A stretch of 64,000 nt of DNA from Megamerina dolium (taxonomy: Eukaryota > Arthropoda > Insecta > Diptera > Megamerinidae). Both the position numbers and the translations under genes were made by a program. Positions 25,336 through 37,375 of this stretch are shown piece by piece; positions within the stretch are counted from its first letter, which is position 1, and each line of letters begins with the position of its first letter. The stretch is from the NCBI GenBank assembly GCA_963854835.1, contig OY978527.1:43908040-43972039 (forward strand), written 5' to 3'. Below the pieces are notes generated by a model that ran no database searches, was not told the DNA's origin, and worked only from the letters and a program-made list of their open reading frames with translations.

Positions 25336-26234
25336 CTGCAGCACAAAAAATTGTTGTTATTGTTGTTGTTGTTGTTGATTATGAATTTGTACAAAAATTG
25401 GTAAATTTTATAGTAAGTATAAATCAGGAAAAGATTTGAAATGGCTTTAAATAGAAAATTTATTGAAATGATTGAATTTTATAAGTTTTTGAAATAAATC
25501 GATACAAATTTTAAGAGGTATAAATATATATTTTCGTTCGATTTTACATATCGTATGTGTAACCGACTATTGGAGAGATATCACTTTAAAATATCTTTAT
25601 AAGAAGGTAGAGTTTGAGCTCCAAATATTTAATAATATATCCCATTGTGTTTTAAAATTATTACGAAAGTTAGAAAAATTATTATACAAGTTTTAAAAGT
25701 ATTGGTAAAATACGTGAGACGAGGCACAATCACCCTTATAGTTAGAGCATCAGATTTGGTTTGTTTTGAAAGCCATCACAGGCATATGTCTGGCACTAAG
25801 GGATCAAAACCCACCCAGATTCCTTTAAAAAAAAATGTTATGTTTATAATGAAACATATTCCTATACAAAAATCCCTAGGGCATTAATATGCCCCAGTAA
25901 ATAAAAAAGTGACCAAAATACATTATCCGAAGGTTAGAATCTTCCTTCATTGCAACTTTTCTGTTTGGTTGCATTACAAATGAAATGTGGTTCTGAAAGT
26001 CTTCCACCTGAACCGTCTGAACCGGTGTACAGAGTGAACCGTCTTTTATGTTGAAATAAATTTGACATTTATAAGAGCTGATTAACTTGAGAAGACAGTT
26101 CTTTTGAAAGGTCAATTTTTCCAATCACTTCACATCGAAACAACGAGCCGAAATAGTGATACTGTACATTGAAAATTTGTGTACATGATTTGTGATTTGG
26201 TGGTGATTTGTGGTTTGTTGGGGACGGGACAGTG

Positions 26235-26420
26235 GGAGATTGTTCACATTCCGTTTATCAACGTCCAATACGTTCGACTGAACTGGTTGAAGCAATAAGA
26301 GAGTGTTTGCTAAGAACCCACATGGATCGTATCGTCACCGGGCTCAGCATTTTGACATTAGTGGAAACATTTTGCGGCGTATTTTGAAGGATGATTTGTA
26401 TTTCTAATTTATGACGAAAT
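26235..26420 (+). pseudogene. Possible transposase HTH scrap
   Basis: A plus-strand frame reads LVEAIRECVSKNPHGSYRHR and then HFDISGNILRRILKDDL. This resembles the helix-turn-helix of insect IS630-Tc1-mariner transposases. The match is short and has no supporting context. Confidence 0.3.
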
Positions 26421-27855
26421 AAAAATAAAAAACATAAAATATGACGCACTCTGTGTGGGAACACATATAGTATACACTCGAATTCATGAAACTTTATAAT
26501 TTTATTAAGTTTTTACTTACACTCAACCTTAATTTGCAAGAGGTTTATAAATACGGAATTATATGCAAATTAAATACATTTGAAATATTTCGAGTATTCC
26601 TTGCTAAGGAAGTAGAAAAAAATACCAGATTTATATTTGCCGACTTTTTAAAAATAAATTTTCTAGTACAAGTGCACAATGGCACACCCTAAGGAAAAAT
26701 ATCAAATTTCGTGAAGAACTTACTTCTTTTCTAAGGATAAAACACAGCAACATTCACAGAAGGTGTAGGTTAGCTGTTGTTGGCTATCCAGAAATTGCTC
26801 CTAAAGCGCTCTAAATGTAAGACCAATTAAAGTTTCCTCACTAATTTTTCACACAAATACATTTTATTGGCGCTCAACCGCGAAATTAGTGCTTTTATAA
26901 TGTCAGGTAAGTCCAAATCTGACATTTTTTTTGCTTCGTTTGAAAAAAAAAATGTTTCTGATTATTCAAATTTTATACAAACTTAGTCTGGCTGTCACAA
27001 TTTTTATCCAGTCAATTTAATCCATCTTGATGTACTTTATACGAGTATCAATTTTATCTACATACTGTATTTACATACGTTAAGACATGCTTGTTATTAT
27101 TCTGATAAAATGTGTGAGGAAATATATATTTAGAAAATAAGTATATATAGATTTCCATAGTCTAGACTACATTATTTCATTTTCAAATATATTACCAGTA
27201 CATATATAAAGTTATAAATTATTGCTGACTAGTTAGCATTGATACCTCTATATCTTTCCATCGCTATGAAATAAGTTAAAGCTATTTATTATATTTGAAT
27301 TTATATTTATCACCATTAAAATAACTTTTGAATTATTGATAATATAATCGTAGTAGTAAAATGAAAGCAAATTCAAAGCAGCTAGTTGTTATTAAACAGT
27401 GGTTTATGATGCTTGTAAATCGCCAGATAATTCATAGAATTGAATTATTGCTAAATCGAAATTTACATATGCATAAGTATGCATCACTAAGAGAATTGTA
27501 GTAGGACATATTTATTAAAGCAATGCAAATGATGAGAGCAAACTACATACTATCAAATTGCTGTCAACAACATGCAACACCTAACTTCATCAATAATAAA
27601 CGTATAACATTGATATGAACTAGGTAACAATGGCTATTCAACACTTATATGAGCACAAATTTACGTGACATTACAAGTACATTACATACATACGTAACAT
27701 ATGCACATATAGTACTGTATGTGTATTGTATACAATTTATATGTACAATGCACAATGTACTACAATATCCCAGCGTCTATCATCTATGCCTTAGTCATAG
27801 CATATTGTGGGTATATTTCTCTATAGTATTGTACGGGTATGTCATGCATGCATTG

Positions 27856-27874
27856 CACACACACACACACACAC
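27856..27874. repeat. (AC)n microsatellite
   Basis: About nine AC units. Confidence 0.85.
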
Positions 27875-29791
27875 AACTACATACTATTCAGGTACATGGT
27901 TAAGTGGCTCGTGTATGTATGAAACTGCGTGAAATATACAATCACAAATGTAAATGGTTGGACCATGCGTACGTATGTAAGGTACTATCAAACTATCAAT
28001 GGGAATGTAAGTTCAAATATGCACAACCTTACGTATACATGCATGGACTTTATCAATTCAGCACATATTTACATATTCTGTATATGACACTTGATAAATG
28101 AACATTTTTCACTCACTTCAATTCTATTGTGTTTAATTAAAGCGATACACAGTTGGTTGTGTGGTTGGTCATCATGTCGTATAAGTGATTCTCTTTTGGC
28201 CCCCCTCTTAATCACAGCTAATGTTTATATAATCATTTGATATGTACAGAAACACATAAAATAACAGCAAGAATACATAAAGTGCAAGTAAATACAGGCA
28301 AATAGTAAAAAGTTAGTTAATTACGACAACACGAGAAGTAGTAATGCTCGAAGGTCGTACATGTTTATATTTTTATGTGTTCAGTGTGAGCATAAAAGCA
28401 AAAAAAAAAAAAAGGATAATAAAAAATCTCATTAATATAAGGCTGGGTTGGTGGTAGTTAGTTATATACAAACATAAGAGAGCATAGGATGATGGTAAAG
28501 TGAAAAAAAATATTTTATCGTTGCAACTATAAAAATATGCACTTATAAGAGCAACACACATCCTCCATACAAATGGTTGCACTTGAAAAGTGTTGTAAAT
28601 GTTTGTTGTTATTGTTGTTTTCTGTTTTTCTATACCATACTCGTATGTGTATGTAAAAGTCCTTTTGATAATAAAACTCAGCTACTGTTGTTGGTTTTGT
28701 TGGTACCTATTGTGTATGTGAAGTAGTGTTGTTTTAATTTAAGCTATGTTTTTCACAGCGGAAAATAATTATAATTAGCATAATGTAATCTTAACGAGTT
28801 GGTACCTACATTTAATAATGTAATCTGTAAAAGGTCACCACTTACACTCACCAGTTTCGTTAATAAAATTGTGTAGGTGAAGTATTTAAGGATTTCATTC
28901 AAATGAATTTGCATGGTTTGAAAGTATAGAACATTTAATAATGTGCCATTCTATTTAAATCAATGCAGGATGCTACATTTTCTGATATGGAAATTATATG
29001 GCAGGTGAGTATTACGAGTTATAAGTAAAGTAGAGCAGTGAAATTATTAAATTTTTGTTTTTCAAAATTTATTATAATTCTACTCAATTTTGAACTTCAA
29101 TTTCATTTTTCGAAATTTCAGAAAGAATTATAAAATGTGTCAAAATTTGTCGTAAAATTAAATTAGAATTTGAATATTACTTTTGAGAAATATTGAAGTA
29201 ATATTAAGAGATTGCCATAAGACGGCATCGAAGTTAGAGGTCAAACTTTAAATTGACTGGTACATTTGAATGGCAATATCTTCATAATGTCGAATTAGAT
29301 TGTTGAAATCTTTCAGAAAATTTAGATGGCAAATTTGCACTAGACACCAGGCAGAAATCTATAAAAACATGGAATATTTGCTACGCCAAGTATGCAAAAG
29401 CCATATGATCACCATCAAATGGAAATATAAAGTGAGTACTAACTAGCAACAAACACAAGTAACCATTTATTTTTTTGAGACTTGAAAAAAAGACTACTCA
29501 ATTTGGTCGAATTATATACATAATCATAATTTGTTTCAGCATAACTGCTCGGAAGTCTATTTTTCTTTGTGTGAAAAAAAAAATAAAAATTTTTCTGTGT
29601 ATTTTTTGAGCTTGGGCGCATTTGATCCAAAATACTCAGCCGCATATGGAAATGTTTGGGTTCTTTGATAGCTTTTTTATTTTTCAATAAAATCAAATTT
29701 TCTATAGTAATACTAAGAATACTTTCATAAATCTTCCGATACGAAGAATTCTGTTGTAATTTTGCTAAATTTGAGTCTATGTACGTTTGGT

Positions 29792-30215
29792 TAGGTTGGG
29801 GTGGCTGTCGGTTTGCGCGGACTCATTTAGGCCTAGTCAGATCCATTGAGAATCCAGAAGTGGGCTACACCACTTATCTGAGGAACCAACCCGAGCGTTC
29901 ACCTGACAGTGAACCAGCGCGGTGAAGTTATGTATAGGTATGAAGTGAGTGCCCAGGTGAGTCATTCTACAGTTGGCCAGGGCCAGACACTTACATAGGA
30001 GATGAGTAATGGGGTGCTCCGTTTCTTCGTTGTCGCTGCAGCTCCGACAGCCGTTATGTTTAGAGTCTTGTCCGGTTCTTCGTTTGTATATTTAACCCTA
30101 ATATGGACATCATGGGAGCGCTGTGAGCAAAGGTTAATAAAAGTTGTAATTTCAGTCATGTGCGAGAGAATGCATAAGTAGGGGCACCAGGGGCCAGGTG
30201 GCTCTAAAGTCCCTG
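29792..30215 (-). mobile_element. LINE 3' end fragment, minus strand
   Basis: Read on the minus strand, CRSCSDNEETEHPITHLLCK matches the C-terminal cysteine motif (CxxC...ETxxHxxCxC) of I/R1/LOA-type LINE ORF2. It is followed by ALANCRMTHLGTHF, the usual next block. The 3' end at about 29795 reads CCAACCTAAC on that strand. It is 5'-truncated and abuts an oppositely oriented LINE fragment at about 30200. Confidence 0.65.
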
Positions 30216-30850
30216 GCAAAATTCTTGTTTCAATCAAGGCTGGTTTGGGAATGTTTTAAACTTATCAATGCCCTAGCAGCAAATAATCCTGTCACCCTAA
30301 TTTGGGTGCCGAGACATGAGGGGCACGCGGGAAACGAAATGGCCGACTTCCTTGCAAAGGCAGGCGGAAGCACTCATTTCATTGAACCAGAACCTTTCTG
30401 CGGGGTTACAAACAGTTTCATAAACAAATTGATATGTGAGAATGAGAAACAGGATCTACTCGACTACTGGAGAACCCAAACGGGCATGCGGCAGTCGAAG
30501 GGACTTATTGATCCCACACATGTTAAGGTGGGTGCTGTTCTTAACCTCAGCAGAAATGACATAAAATTCCACACAGAGCTGCTCACTGGTCACTGTAGAC
30601 TCAACTACCATATGAAGAAAATAGGTGTGGTAGAAAATGATACCTGTCAACTCTGTCATGAGGAGCAGGAAACATCGAAACATATTCTATGAAATTGTCC
30701 AGGTAACAGAATCTTGACTCCAGGCCACATTGGTAAAATCAAGCCTACAGCAATTATAAGATGTATAAATATTCTAGAATTGTTTTAGTTGGGCAAAGGT
30801 GCACAAAAGATCTTTCAGGTCGTAGTGCATTGAATAGCCTGTATAAGAAT
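30198..30850 (+). mobile_element. LINE fragment (RNase H, zinc motif, 3' UTR)
   Basis: An open frame (30198-30692) carries PVTLIWVPRHEGHAGNEMAD (the final RNase H block), then EPEPFCGV and the C-terminal CQLCHEEQETSKHIL. A stop then replaces the expected Cys codon (TGA at 30690-30692, before NCPG). The 3' UTR contains CACAAAAGATCT...GGTCGTAGTGC (30801-30829), shared with the LINE ends at 14.7 and 55.9 kb. The same family as the nested LINE at 13968 is likely. Confidence 0.78.
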
Positions 30851-31540
30851 ATTTTAAGGTATGTAAGGTGGGTATTGGACAAACATATTCAGGAAAAATG
30901 TTGGAGAGGTCGGTCGATTATAAATATATTCTCCGCTAATATTTAGCGGTGTAGACGTCAGAGCAGTGGAGGTCAATTTTGTAAAAACATCAATTTCGTA
31001 GAGGAGCTTTCGTAAGACGTGGACGTAGGATAGATAGACAAGTATGTACAAGGAAAATGTTGGAGAGGAAGAATCAAATAAGGTTAATTATATATTATTA
31101 CACTCTAAGGGCTACTCTTGGGTAGCTGTAGGCTTGATCGTCGATTTTCATGCAATTTTTTATTTTCAACTTTGGTGTCATGCAACGCTTTTCTCCCCAA
31201 CTCCACCACAATCATTCTATATGAAACACCGTAAAACAGGTGAGACCTGGGTGTCCAAATCGCGGTAGGTTTTTTCAAAACAAAGCAAAACTGCCAGTTT
31301 TTTGTCGCTTGTCTACCAAGGTGAATGTAAATAGGTAATAAAACATATGACAGCAAATACAAAATATATTTAAAAACAACATACACACATGGCGCTACAA
31401 AACGTTTTTTATATTAATTTTTCACTTGATTATGTATGTATGCATCATATATAAAAACACGTAAAAACAAATATTGCAAATTGACTACAAATAGATTATA
31501 ATATTTCAAATGATTTAAGGGAGATGAAAAAAGAAAAAAA
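30851..31540. other. Intergenic, no gene recognised
   Basis: AT-rich; short overlapping frames without motifs. Confidence 0.6.
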
Positions 31541-32629
31541 TCTCCTTACAGTCGGCTGGGGCCGACCAAATTATACCCTGCATATATAGATATATATATA
31601 AAAAGTTTACTCGAATATCCATCTTTTTCTTTTATTTCCACTTTTTGAAAAAACAATTTTTGCATATACTACTAATTTACACCCGAAATATGGTTGACTA
31701 TGGGAGCTATATAAAAAGTTGGTGTGGCATGTTGATTTTTTGCCAGATTATGTACAACTACCATATTAACATAAGTATTAATTATGATTGTTCTAGACAA
31801 AAGATTGCAGAAGCTGCAGCTATCTCAATTTAAAAGAAATTCAGTCATCCTGTATGGGAGCTACTATAAACAATGGACGTGGCTGGCCCATTTCTGGTGG
31901 GTATATTTGCTCTTACAATACTAATCCACACCTTCAATCTGGTTGTTCGACGCTGAATAGTTTGTAAGTTATGGCGGTTAAAATTTTTGTTTAATTTCCT
32001 CAACTTTGTATGGGAGCCCCAATAAGAAGTGGACGTGGTACGCTGCCAGATTATTTCCGACTACGATATTAATCTAAGTGTCAATTATGGTTATTCTGGA
32101 CAGAAGATTGTAGAAGTTACAGCTGTTTTAATTTAAAAGAAGTTCAGACACTTTGTATGAGAACTACGCTAAAAAGTAGGAGTGGCTCACCCACTTTTTG
32201 CGAGATTATATAGTAGTATAATATAACTCTATGTGCCAAATATTGTTGTCCCAAGTGGTATATTATGGGAGTTATAGCAAGTTAAAGATTTTGAAAATTC
32301 CGAGGTTAGTCGCTTTGAATGCTTGGTGTGGGCGTGGCTATTGACCGATCATGCCCAATATCAATCCCCTCCGTACCCTTGGATCATAGGTTACTTGTGC
32401 CAAATTTCATCGAAATAGCTCAATATTTACTCAAGTTATCGTGCTAACCAGCCAGGTGACAGACAGACGGACGGACGGACGGACGGACGGACATCGTTAA
32501 ATCGAAAATTTAAGCGACGCTGGTCACGAATATATATCTATGTCTATATCTCCGGAGATTCCTTCAAGTGGACACAAACATCTGACCGAAATGAATATAT
32601 CTTGCATATTGCATTATGCAGGGTATAAA
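31541..32629 (-). mobile_element. Helentron-like non-autonomous element, copy 1
   Basis: On the minus strand it starts with TTATACCCTGCATAA (complement of 32614-32628) and ends with the inverse TATGCAGGGTATAA (complement of 31571-31584). Next come a perfect 6-bp stem hairpin GTCGGC-CCCA-GCCGAC (31551-31566) and about 10 terminal bases. A GTCC/GTCT microsatellite (complement of 32459-32492) lies near the 5' end. Family knowledge: sub-terminal inverted repeats, a 3' hairpin close to the end and a GTCY core are hallmarks of DINE-1/INE-1-type Helentron derivatives in Diptera. No coding capacity is seen. Mobility would depend on Rep/Helicase from an autonomous relative. Confidence 0.7.
32459..32492 (-). 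repeat. GTCY-type microsatellite, copy 1
   Basis: GACA and GGAC units on the plus strand, that is GTCT/GTCC on the element strand. The equivalent tract of copy 2 is at 34093-34124. Confidence 0.85.
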
Positions 32630-32643
32630 AATTGTAATAAAAA

Positions 32644-34259
32644 TCTCCTTACAGTCGGCTGGGGCCGACCAAATTATACCCTGCATATGTAGAGATATAT
32701 ATAAAAAGTTTGCTCGTATATCCATCCTTTTCTTCCAATACTTGGTATAGGACCTACATTAAGAAGCAGGCGTACCTCACCAATTTTGGAGGATCAATTT
32801 TTGCCTATAATACTAAACTACATAGGTTGCAATGGGTTGACCTAGGCGTATTAATTAGTAAGTTATGGGTGTTTTAATGTTTGAGATAAATCCGAGACTT
32901 TATACGGAAGATATATAAAAAGTGGGCGTGAAGTATCTCTTTCTGGTATATCTAATTAATTTTTCAATATCAATCCACACCTTAAATTTGGTTGTCCTAC
33001 GCTAAATGGTTTGTAAGTTATGGAGCTTAAAAGTTTTAGTTTAATTCCCTTGACTTTGTATGGGAGACTCATGAACGAGTGGGCGTGGCACTTTGATTTT
33101 CTGCCAGATTTTTGCCGATTACGATATTAATCTAAGTGTCAATTATGGTTATTCTAGACGGCAGATTGCCGAAGTTACAGCTGTTTCAATTTAAAATTTG
33201 TATGGGGGCTACGATAAACGATTTTGTGTGAGCCTACTTGCTCGTACAATACTAATCCATACCTTAAATCTCGTTGTCCTACGCTAAATGGTTTGTAAGT
33301 TATGGAGCTTAAAATTTTAGTTTAATTCCCTTGACTTTGTATGGGAGACTCATGAACGAGTGGGCGTGGCACTTTGATTTTCTGCCAGATTTTTGCCGAT
33401 TACGATATTAATCTAAGTGTCAATTATGGTTATTCTAGACGGCAGATTGCCGAAGTTACAGCTGTTTCAATTTAAAATTTGTATGGGGGCTACGATAAAC
33501 AGTGGGCGTGGTGCGCCCATTTTCTGTGAGCCTAGTTGCTCGTACAATACTAATCCACACCTTAAATCTCGTTATTCTACGCTGAATAGTTTGCAAGTTA
33601 TAACCGGTAACATTTTTTTAATTTCCGCAACTTTGTATGGGAGACCCAAAAAGGAGTGGGCGTGGCACACTGATTTTCTGCCATATTATTTCTCACTGCC
33701 ATGTTAATCTAAGTGTCAATTATGGTTATTCTGGACAGAAGATTGTAGAAGTTACAGCTGTTTCAATTTAAAAGAAGTACAGACACTTTGTATGAGAGCT
33801 ACGCTAAAAAGTAGGCGTGGCTCAACCACTTTTGGCGAGATTATATAGTAGTATAATATAACTCTATGTGCAAAATATTGTTGTCCCAAGTGGTATATTA
33901 TGTGAGTTATAGCAAGTTAAAGATTTTGAAAATTTCGAGGTTAGTCGCTTTGAATGCTTGGTGTGGGCATGGTTATTGACCGATCATGCCCAATATCAAT
34001 CCCCTCCGTACCCTTGGATCATAGATTACTTATGCCAAATTTCATCGAAATAGCTCAATATTTACTCAAGTTATCGTGCGAACCAGCCAGGTGACAGACG
34101 GACGGACGGACGGACGGACGGACATCGTTAAATCGAAAATTTAATCGACGCTGATCACGAATATATATCTATGTCTATATCTCCGGAGATTCCTTCAAGT
34201 GGACACAAACATCTGACCGAAATGAATATACCATGCATATTGCATTATGCAGGGTATAA
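32644..34259 (-). mobile_element. Helentron-like non-autonomous element, copy 2
   Basis: The ends are the same as in copy 1: hairpin at 32654-32669, sub-terminal repeats just inside it and at 34246-34258, and a GTCY tract at 34093-34124. It lies head to tail with copy 1, separated by about 15 AT-rich bases. It is about 530 bp longer than copy 1 because an internal module is repeated (see 33001-33580). The two copies are very similar in their outer 300-400 bp on the GTCY side. Confidence 0.7.
33001..33580. repeat. Internal tandem modules, about 282-298 bp period
   Basis: The block beginning GCTAAATGGTTTGTAAGTTA at 33001 recurs at 33283 (period 282), nearly identical for over 200 bases. A more divergent third unit starts at 33581. 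Copy 1 has a single corresponding unit near 31952. Confidence 0.85.
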
Positions 34260-35889
34260 TAATGATAAAATAATCGTGTGAATAATAAGAGTAAGAAGAA
34301 AATGGAACAGAGAATACAAATCACTTAAAATTTAAATTGTTATGTCGTAGCTAGAAGCTTTTCCATCTGCAGTTGTATAGAATGGATTTACATTTTGAAG
34401 ATAAAGAAAAATACATCAACACAATCAGTGTTCTGTAAACTTTTCTCCAACGCCCTTGTGGTATTATATATTATATGTGTTTTCATAATAATGGGGATAC
34501 AAAAAGCAAAAAAAAGCTGTGGTAGAAAATCACTGACTACTGGCACTGACGCAAACTGGTTAGTGAGTGCTCTCGTCACACATGAAATGACTAAATGAAG
34601 TCTTAAGAACTTGAAACAATGACTCAATCTTCATCATCATTATAATAATCTTTTCATAGTAGCATATGCTCCATTAAATTCTTTTTACATTCTGGCAGTA
34701 TGTGCTTTTCATTCTATTTATTGTATGTGAACGAGTACGTACGTCATTTCGTTGTTTTCTCATTACAAATGTCTTATTCTCAGTTTGTTGTTGTTGTTGT
34801 TGTTTTCATTCTCCTACCATTGCTTTCAACCATTCATCTTCATATGTTTAACATGTGCTTATACGCTTGAAGCTAACCTGTCACTTTAGCGCATTTATTG
34901 TTTCAAATTGTGGCATGTTGCACGCTTCGGTTCCGCCTCTCGTTTATTTTCTGTAATGTTACTATCTATGTATGCACATCTCCTGCTCCATTTTATCTTA
35001 TTAATATTGCGCATATTTGTCATCACCCTGGTTGTTATTGTTATTGTCTTCATGTGAATGTCAGTTTATATGACATATGCGGTCGAATTTTATATATTTT
35101 TGCTGTATTTATAGTAGGGTGTGTGTGTGCGATATTCATATACATGTGTATATATGTAAATCTAAAATGTTTGCATTGCCTTGAAGGTTGTTTTTTTGTT
35201 TTGTGTGTATTTTAAAAAAATATGATTTAATAAATTACTTACATACATTAACTAAGTGACAATGTGATTTACTTAGTGTGCGTGTTAGTTAAAAATCCAA
35301 TTTATAATCCTGTTAAATACGAAAAGTAAGATAATATGACATGCTAAGATTAATGAAACTTTGATGAATTATTTAATATGTCCAAATATTAATCAAATTT
35401 TTATAGCGGAAATTAGAACGTTTCATAAAATGTTTAGTCTACTAATTATTAATTTAAAACAAAATTATTAATACATTTGGAACCGTTTAGACAAAATGAA
35501 CTAGAAGAATGGAAGAATTCCATAAATAGTGTGTGTTCTCGAAAGAATTTTTTCTCTTATAAATCGCTCAGATGTGAAGTCCAAGTCCATGATTCGCTTT
35601 CAACAATCAAGTACTTTTCACAGGTCGGTCTCATAAAATAGAGAGGTGATTTTGTTAGAATATGATAATTCCTTAAAATATGACATCTTCTGACAGGAGA
35701 AAGAATCACTTGAAAGATATTATACTCAATTGTTGTTTAAATAACATTTTTATTTTAATTTCATATTTAAAAGTTCCCGAAAATACATAGAAGAGACATA
35801 AATTTCATGCAAAAAGTGCGTTATAATATTTTAAAATATATCTCTTTAAGTTTGAATATTAATTTAAAAGACTCAAAAGCTCATGGTGT
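34260..35889. other. Intergenic, no gene recognised
   Basis: AT-rich with a GTT microsatellite near 34787-34805. Open frames here are cysteine- and tyrosine-rich and lack motifs. Confidence 0.6.
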
Positions 35890-37375
35890 AACCAATAAAA
35901 TAAAAAACTTTTTGGCAAAATTCGACTATAAGTCTATTCATTAACATAGCGATACAATCATTCCAATGGTTTTCTAACATTTCGATACCTTTCTTGTAGA
36001 ACGATTAATAGTTTGGCGACCACATATTCAGTCAACCCAAAACTGCTTCTAACACGTACTTTTTGAGGTCTGCAAACAAATAAATGTTGCTGGTAGCCAA
36101 ATTTGGCAAATATCGTTGGTGCAAAAGCAATTGAACATGCAATTTGGGTTTGGTAGCCAATGACTTGTGTAACGATGCATTGTTTTGTGAAGGAGAACCT
36201 TGTTCTTCTTCTTATACAGCCGTTACTTCACGATTTTGTCCTTCAGCAGCACCAGTTGAGTCATGTAGCGATCGCTTCTGATGGTCTGTCGTTATTCAAG
36301 GTAGCGGTTGAACATCGTTCTATGCGTATCAAAAATATAGACGCTTTAACTGACCGCTTTGGGTGAAGTTCGCCGGCTGCTGTCCATTCAGCTGATCCAA
36401 ATTTTGTCCATTGTTACATGCCGATGCCCGGCTTTAGCCAGAAACTGATTATCATCCTTAGGAAGTCTCTTCTTTGATAACCTAGGGCAGTTATCTAAAA
36501 TAGAGATCTCCCATATTCTACAATTTATAAACAACTCCGGCTGATTGTAATACATTCCTTAACGAGGTCTTAGCGAGTTTTATGACTCAAAACAGCCATT
36601 TTGTTTTCGACTTGAGCGACCAAGATCGCAGCCATTCTACCTACATACCTACATTTTTTTAAATTAAAAAAAAAAAATTTTTTTATATGTGGTACTTAAA
36701 GCGTTGAAGGGCTCTTTGGCCGAGCTTCTCTTCCATTAGTGGTGTGTATGTTAAATTTTGGACAGTGTTAGAGGGACCTGCTTATTTTAGCCGGTTCCGA
36801 ACTCTTGCGACATCACTTTTTCTGAGCTTTGTCACAGAGTTCTTTTAGAAGCTTTTCATGGCAAATTGTTACTGCCGGAAGAATTGCCAATTGCTTGCCG
36901 TCAGGTGGATACCATTTGAAAGAAAAATCTTTTCGATATTAAATTTATTATGCTTCACCCGGGGATTGAACCACGACCTACAGATCAGAAGGCCAACACA
37001 CTAATCACTGAGGTACGAGACCCACATAGCGATGCAAAAAGTCATTTCTACATATTCCTTCGATATCTTTAATGTATCAGCTCTCACCTCCAACTTCACT
37101 CTACGGGCAGCGAAAACGATTTTGTACACTTTTTTGAGGTTTCCCCGATGACATCAAACCTTTTCTGCAGCCACAGCTCTCGGCATCATCGATATTTGTA
37201 CGGCCGCGTTTAAAGTCAGTAAAACACTTCTCTATCATTTGTATCGATGGAGCAGATTCAAATATAGTTGAAATCGTTATAATTTGTGAACTGATGATCG
37301 GATTGTCATGAAATTTAGACAGGTGTCGTTTTTTCCAATAATGCCAAACATTGAATTCCATATATTTATTATTCG
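35890..37375 (-). mobile_element. Mariner relic interrupted by a SINE
   Basis: The minus strand carries the N-terminal part at 37101-37361: IEKCFTDFKRGRTNIDDAES, a typical mariner helix-turn-helix linker, followed by a VHKIV-like segment in a shifted frame. The C-terminal half lies at 35890-36430: EWTAAGELHPKR, a degraded VLLHQDNAP region reading VLLHKTMHRYTSHW, and FYKKGIEMLENHWNDCIA at the end. SINE copy C lies between the two parts, together with about 230 bp (36460-36688) that I cannot assign. Many frameshifts: a dead copy. Confidence 0.75.
36689..37023 (-). mobile_element. tRNA-derived SINE, copy C
   Basis: Minus-strand copy with A box TACCTCAGTGATTAG (complement of 37001-37015) and B box GGTTCAATCC (complement of 36963-36972). 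The body is shared with copies A and B apart from a short deletion near GAACTCTTGCGACATC. The 3' end GTACCAC at 36689 is followed on that strand by an A/T-rich stretch. It sits inside a mariner relic, so it inserted after that copy. Confidence 0.85.

Larger units (their letters stand above)
23554..29791. other. 6.2-kb stretch without a recognisable gene
   Basis: Microsatellites are frequent: TTC-rich near 24765-24785, TGC at 25313-25335, GTT near 25355-25375, and AC at 27856-27874. 24360-25400 is less AT-rich and rich in CTG and GTT repeats, which in flies often marks gene-proximal DNA, but I see no exon. A weak transposase-like scrap is noted at 26235-26420. Confidence 0.5.

Noticed and set aside
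30456..30683. Minus-strand ORF
   Set aside because: Antisense to the LINE RNase H fragment.
32459..32492. CRISPR-like array from the GGAC repeats
   Set aside because: Four-base microsatellite without spacers, in eukaryotic DNA.
34898..35215. 105-codon plus ORF rich in Cys, Tyr and Ile
   Set aside because: Composition follows AT-rich and TATG-type repeats; no family resemblance.
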